In this document: positions 5,173 through 7,623 of the stretch, piece after piece
How the letters are laid out: each line of letters starts with the position of its first letter
Numbering within the stretch: position 1 is the first letter of the stretch
NCBI GenBank assembly: GCA_024693415.1
Contig: JAILKX010000055.1
Coordinates: 1-7,623 of the forward strand
Source: Bacilli bacterium
GTDB taxonomy: Bacteria > Bacillota_I > Bacilli_A > RFN20 > CAG-826
DNA length: 7,623 nt
Direction of reading: 5' to 3'
Translations under genes and position numbers: made by a program
Notes under the pieces: model-generated
Databases searched by the model: none
Seen by the model: the letters and a program-made list of their open reading frames with translations, nothing else
What the model was told of the DNA's origin: nothing

Positions 5173-5874
5173 TTATAGGGGTTTGGCAACGATTTCGGCC
5201 CAAGGACGCGGATATTTCTGAATCGTCTTCGCCTTCTTGGTGAAGTAATAATTGATGCGGGTTCCGCTTTCTTCGGAGAGCAATTCCTTCTTGGAATCCG
5301 ATAGCTGCAGGCTCAACTTGGTGAGGGCTTTGGTCGCTTCGTGAAGCTCGTCGGCGCCTTTGGAGCCCTTCATGGCGATGAGGGTGCCGCCGACTTTGAG
5401 TAGCGGCGCGCCGACTTCGGCGAAGATCCTAAGCGCGGCGAACCCGCGGGAGGTGACGACGTCGAAATACTCGCGGCGCATCTTCATGTCCTCGACGCGT
5501 CCGACGTGGAAGAAGACGTTTTTGACGTCGCACTGCTTCTGCACTTCCTCAAGGAAGAGGAATTTCTTCTTGGTGGCGTCGATAAGGGTGACCTTGGCTT
5601 CAGGGAAGGCGATCGCTAGCGCCATGCCGGGGAATCCGGCGCCCGAGCCGATGTCAGCGATCTTCTTGCCTTTGAAATCGAAGCCATGGGCGATGAGGAG
5701 GCTATCGTAGAAATGCTTTTCATAGACTTCCCCTTCCTCGACGATCGAGGTGAGGTTCATCTTCTCGTTCCATTCCTTCAGGAGAGCAGCGTATTTGTTG
5801 AACTTCTCTTCGCAGGCAGGGTCGATGACGATGCCTTTTTCGCTAAGCAGTTCGCTCATTTCACGGAAATTCAT
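5173..5874 (-). CDS. rsmG: 16S rRNA (guanine-527 N7) methyltransferase RsmG (GidB)
   Basis: RsmG transfers a methyl group from S-adenosylmethionine to N7 of G527 in 16S rRNA, in the 530 loop of the small subunit; loss of it is known to give low-level streptomycin resistance. The 233-residue product has the usual length. Visible motifs are WNEKMNLTS at 35-43, the SAM-binding loop ADIGSGAGFPG at 73-83, LID at 97-99 (acidic residue for the ribose), RVED at 126-129, DVVTSRGFAAL at 138-148, and MKG at 168-170. The C-terminus ends YPRPWAEIVAKPL rather than the more common RKAGTP-type ending. The ATG at 5874 overlaps the mnmG stop as ATGA, and GGAAGGAG sits in the last mnmG codons, so translation is coupled. 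Gene order mnmG-rsmG-parA-parB is classic for the origin region. Confidence 0.97.
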   Translation of the reverse strand: MNFREMSELLSEKGIVIDPACEEKFNKYAALLKEWNEKMNLTSIVEEGEVYEKHFYDSLLIAHGFDFKGKKIADIGSGAGFPGMALAIAFPEAKVTLIDATKKKFLFLEEVQKQCDVKNVFFHVGRVEDMKMRREYFDVVTSRGFAALRIFAEVGAPLLKVGGTLIAMKGSKGADELHEATKALTKLSLQLSDSKKELLSEESGTRINYYFTKKAKTIQKYPRPWAEIVAKPL

Positions 5875-7623
5875 TTCTTGCGCTCCTTCCTTATATTGAT
5901 TAGCAAGATCGAGATGTCGGCGGGATTGACGCCCGAGATGCGGGCGGCTTGCGCCACCGTCAGCGGGCGGACGGCGTCGAGCTTCTGCCTCGCTTCGAGG
6001 CGGAGGCCGTCCATATGGAGATAATCCTGATCGGGGGATAGGGGCATATTCTCTTCCTTAAGAAGGGCGGCCGCCTCTTTTTCCTCTTTCTTAATATAGC
6101 CGGAATACTTGACCTTTGTCTCCAGTGCGAGCACCGATTCGTCATCGAAATCGAATTGCTTCATGCAATCCATGAGGGAAGCGACGCGGCGATAGGTGAA
6201 ATGGGGGCGCTTCAATATGTCGATGCCCTTCCAGCCGTCGCTCGTCTCTTCATATCCGTTTTCGAGCAAATACTTATTGAGGCCTTCCTTGTCGGAGATG
6301 TTATTGGACGCAAGGACCCCAATCGCTTCGTCGATCCTCTTATATTTTTCGACGAATTTGATGTAACGCCCCTCATCGATCAGTCCATAGCGATGCCCAT
6401 ACTCCGTCAAACGGAGGTCGGCGTTATCGTGCCTCAGCAATAGCCTGTACTCGGCGCGTGAGGACAAAAGGCGATAGGGTTCGTCGGTCCCTTTGGTGAC
6501 GAGGTCATCGATCATGACCCCGATATAGGATTCGTTTCTCTTCAAAATGAAGGGCGGCTTTCCTTGGATCGCAAGGCAAGCGTTGATGCCGGCCATTAGG
6601 CCAAGGCCCCCTGCTTCTTCATAGCCCGAGGTCCCACAGATCTGGCCCGCGCCATAAAGACCGCGGTATTTCTTCACGCGGAGGGTCGCATCGAATTGGA
6701 GCGGCTTGATCGCATCGTATTCGATCTGGTAGGCGTATTTCAGGAGTTTGGCGTTCTCTAGACCAGGCAGCGAATGGACCATTTCGACTTGGACCTCGTG
6801 GGGCAAACCGGTCGAGAAACCCTGCAGATAGAAGGACTCGCCCTCCTCGAATTCGGGCTCTAAAAACAATTGGTGGCGCGGCTTATCGGCAAAACGTACC
6901 AATTTGCTTTCGATGGACGGGCAATAGCGCGGGCCCACCGAATTGATGAGGCCGTTGAAAAGGGCAGACTCATTGATATGGGAATGGATGATCTCGTGAG
7001 TCTTGTCGTTGGTGTAGATCAGATAGCAGGGAAGCTGGTCCTTGAGCGGGGTGAACTTCGTGGTCTCATAGGAGAAGGCGAGCGGGTCGTCGGAGCCTTC
7101 CTCCACGTGCATATTCGAGAAATCGATGGTGGATTTCGCGATGCGGGGCGGGGTGCCGGTCTTGAGGCGCCAGGTCTCGACGCCCATCTCGTTGAGCGAT
7201 TCGGTGAGGCCGTGCGAGGCTTGCTCGCCATCAGGTCCGCCGGGGACGGAACTTGAACCAGAGATGATGGCTCCGTTCATGTAAGTGCCGGTCGTGATGA
7301 TGACCGCTTTGGCCAAAATAGTGGACCCCTTATCGGTTTTGACCCCGTAAACGTAGTCTTCGCTATGGAGAAGTTCCTTGACCTCGCATTCCAAAATGTC
7401 GAGGTTTTCCGTCGCGTCCAAAAGCGATTGGACGTAGGCGGGATAGCCGTGCTTATCCTGTTGGGAGCGGAGGCACTGGACACCAGGGCCTTTGCCGGTA
7501 TTGAGCATCTTGATCTGAAGCGGGTGATGGTCGGCGGCGATGCCCATGAGGCCGCCCAACGCATCGATTTCGCGCACCACCACGCCTTTCGCCGATCCGC
7601 CGATGTGCGGATTGCAGGGCATA
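5871..7623 (-). CDS. mnmG: tRNA uridine-5-carboxymethylaminomethyl modification enzyme MnmG (GidA), 5' end cut by window edge
   Basis: MnmG is a cytoplasmic FAD enzyme that works with the GTPase MnmE to add the cmnm5 group to U34 of certain tRNAs. The visible 583 residues begin in MPCNPHIGGSAKG, which in E. coli MnmG starts near residue 45, so about 45 residues including the N-terminal FAD dinucleotide-binding motif lie beyond 7623. The ATG at 7622 is internal, not the start. Conserved stretches, numbered from that Met, include KMLNTGKGPGVQC at 38-50, RLKTGTPPRI at 152-161, signature 1 GPRYCPSIESKLVRF at 230-244, signature 2 at 325-348, SRAEYRLLLRHDNADLRLT at 388-406, and the C-terminal MnmE-binding helical domain (about 500-583; ARISGVNPADISILL at 560-574). 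Signature 2 reads AGQICGTSGYEEAGGLG, with C329 and L340 where N/T and Q/S are usual. The stop overlaps rsmG. Confidence 0.97.
   Translation of the reverse strand, partial: MPCNPHIGGSAKGVVVREIDALGGLMGIAADHHPLQIKMLNTGKGPGVQCLRSQQDKHGYPAYVQSLLDATENLDILECEVKELLHSEDYVYGVKTDKGSTILAKAVIITTGTYMNGAIISGSSSVPGGPDGEQASHGLTESLNEMGVETWRLKTGTPPRIAKSTIDFSNMHVEEGSDDPLAFSYETTKFTPLKDQLPCYLIYTNDKTHEIIHSHINESALFNGLINSVGPRYCPSIESKLVRFADKPRHQLFLEPEFEEGESFYLQGFSTGLPHEVQVEMVHSLPGLENAKLLKYAYQIEYDAIKPLQFDATLRVKKYRGLYGAGQICGTSGYEEAGGLGLMAGINACLAIQGKPPFILKRNESYIGVMIDDLVTKGTDEPYRLLSSRAEYRLLLRHDNADLRLTEYGHRYGLIDEGRYIKFVEKYKRIDEAIGVLASNNISDKEGLNKYLLENGYEETSDGWKGIDILKRPHFTYRRVASLMDCMKQFDFDDESVLALETKVKYSGYIKKEEKEAAALLKEENMPLSPDQDYLHMDGLRLEARQKLDAVRPLTVAQAARISGVNPADISILLINIRKERKK

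Noticed and set aside
5498..5513. Partial parS-like match inside rsmG
   Set aside because: By eye only about 12 of 16 positions agree and the central palindrome is broken; it is explained by coding sequence.
7620..7622. ATG near the right edge as the mnmG start
   Set aside because: It corresponds to the conserved internal Met of the CNPxIGG motif near residue 45 of MnmG; the real start is outside the window.

Overview
The window reads as a chromosomal housekeeping segment from a Bacillota (Firmicutes) bacterium with moderately GC-rich coding DNA. The MnmG, RsmG, ParA/ParB, Cmk, Der and RibU proteins, the AAGGAGG-type ribosome binding sites and the FMN-riboswitch-controlled riboflavin transporter all fit that phylum. 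TGA ends mnmG and Trp is TGG, so the standard bacterial code applies and mycoplasma-type code 4 is excluded. The MnmG sequence and the divergent ParAB pair hint at an Erysipelotrichia- or Mollicutes-related lineage, but that class-level placement is only inference. I see no insertion sequence, CRISPR array, phage gene, tRNA or rRNA.

Layout, right to left along the minus strand. (1) 7623-3512 is a tight cluster: mnmG (5' end outside the window), rsmG, parA and parB, with overlaps at mnmG/rsmG (4 nt) and parA/parB (14 nt). This is the classic origin-proximal tRNA/rRNA-modification and chromosome-partition block. The short rsmG-parA gap holds an inverted repeat of two parS-like half-sites. (2) 3511-2611 is a self-contained riboflavin module: promoter, FMN riboswitch, terminator/sequester hairpin and ribU. 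(3) 2610-2262 is a non-coding stretch between convergent ribU and the ferredoxin gene. It holds a strong bidirectional terminator next to the ferredoxin gene and a region of several hairpins that could be an undescribed structured RNA. (4) 2079-2261 is the only plus-strand gene, a small [4Fe-4S] ferredoxin with its own promoter. (5) 1869-1 is a minus-strand operon of an unknown small membrane protein, cmk and der (3' end outside the window), again with overlapping ends.

How they work together: der and mnmG/rsmG serve ribosome assembly and RNA modification; cmk supplies CDP for nucleic acid and lipid synthesis; parAB segregates the origin; ribU with its FMN sensor imports riboflavin; the ferredoxin is a general electron carrier. 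The ribU-fer-(...)-cmk-der order resembles Bacillus subtilis in compressed form, here fused to the normally origin-linked mnmG-rsmG-parAB block.

No clearly new multi-gene system is visible. The points most worth a second look are the ParB with altered nucleotide-binding motifs, the outward-facing parS-like half-sites beside its operon, and the structured intergenic region next to ribU.
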